A DNA stretch of 64,000 nt from Methanobrevibacter wolinii SH (GTDB lineage: Archaea; Methanobacteriota; Methanobacteria; Methanobacteriales; Methanobacteriaceae), in contig NZ_JHWX01000013.1 in NCBI RefSeq assembly GCF_000621965.1, positions 1,427 to 65,426 on the forward strand, written 5' to 3'. Shown one piece after another: positions 63,980-64,000 of the stretch. The notes under the pieces were generated by a model. The model did not search any database. It saw only the letters and a list, made by a program, of their open reading frames with translations, and had not been told where the DNA came from. The position numbers were made by a program, and so were the translations under genes. Position 1 is the stretch's first letter; each line of letters starts with the position of its first letter.

Positions 63980-64000
63980 ATGTATAAAGACGAAATGATA
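63980..64000 (+). CDS. Start of a gene cut by the window end (possibly UPF0058 family)
   Basis: ATG at 63980 with GGAAGTG 8-14 nt upstream opens MYKDEMI before the window ends. The N-terminus MYKDEMI resembles that of small archaeal UPF0058 proteins, but seven residues are too few for a firm call. Confidence 0.35.

Noticed and set aside
1-64000. tRNA, rRNA, SRP RNA or RNase P RNA genes
   Set aside because: Such RNAs should stand out as G+C-rich islands in this sequence. I saw no T-loop-like GTTCGAATC patterns or other islands beyond the short dyads listed, but a covariance search was not possible.

Overview
The window reads as chromosome of a methanogenic archaeon of the Methanobacteriales, most like Methanosphaera (inference from gene content and very low G+C; no rRNA or other marker is present). 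Archaeal hallmarks are both subunits of the archaeal/eukaryotic primase, an archaeal CCA-adding enzyme, ADH synthase plus 3-dehydroquinate synthase II, pantoate kinase, the methanogen marker MtxX, an F420H2:NADP oxidoreductase and an F420-dependent sulfite-reductase-like fusion. An Asn-rich beta-helix adhesin is typical of gut-dwelling members. The DNA is extremely AT-rich. Most starts follow a G-rich Shine-Dalgarno, often of the form GGTGAT(N)AAATG, which moves several starts a few codons downstream of the longest open frame.

Layout. 1-10.6 kb: a DUF447 flavin-type protein, small membrane proteins, a methyltransferase, a DUF530/HTH pair, metG, a bacterial-type dtd and tex. 10.8-13.3 kb: primase (priL-priS). 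13.7-21.1 kb: an Ig-like membrane protein, cca, a TetR regulator with its own operator-like dyads, npdG, a 1.2-kb non-coding stretch with a striking CTAG-dyad array, a nitroreductase and thpR. 21.4-29.5 kb: early aromatic synthesis (DHQS II and ADH synthase), a methyltransferase/pantoate kinase pair, a PHP phosphatase, the Fsr-like protein and a riboflavin-pathway reductase. 29.6-33.2 kb: a ferrous-iron locus (three operator-like dyads, feoA, feoB and three tiny or small ORFs, two of them Cys-rich). 33.6-46.4 kb: a AAA+ ATPase followed by seven tandem paralogous TPR genes, one frameshifted. 46.9-49.5 kb: the adhesin. 49.8-64 kb: flavoprotein, DUF5654, cbiC-hemL (tetrapyrrole/corrinoid), DUF4012, mtxX, uppS, tatD, aspS, an iron-sulfur flavoprotein, a coiled-coil protein and hisD; a new gene starts in the last 21 bases.

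Three structures stand out beyond the genes. (1) A dispersed, non-coding, about 95-107 bp miniature inverted-repeat element (MITE) is present in at least ten intergenic copies. Its ends are near RRNTCTGTTGAAA...TTTCAACAAAGTY. Four copies have perfect 8-bp target duplications, and one copy is inserted inside another. (2) The TPR paralogue cluster has three members ending in an identical-looking TLDxFF C-terminal motif, which resembles an archaeal PCNA-interacting (PIP) peptide. (3) T-rich arrays with a period of about 45-60 bp recur at gene 3' ends, sometimes duplicating the coding end itself.

No tRNA, rRNA, CRISPR array, transposase, integrase or replication-initiator gene was seen. TATA boxes are not called gene by gene because such AT-rich DNA gives too many false matches.
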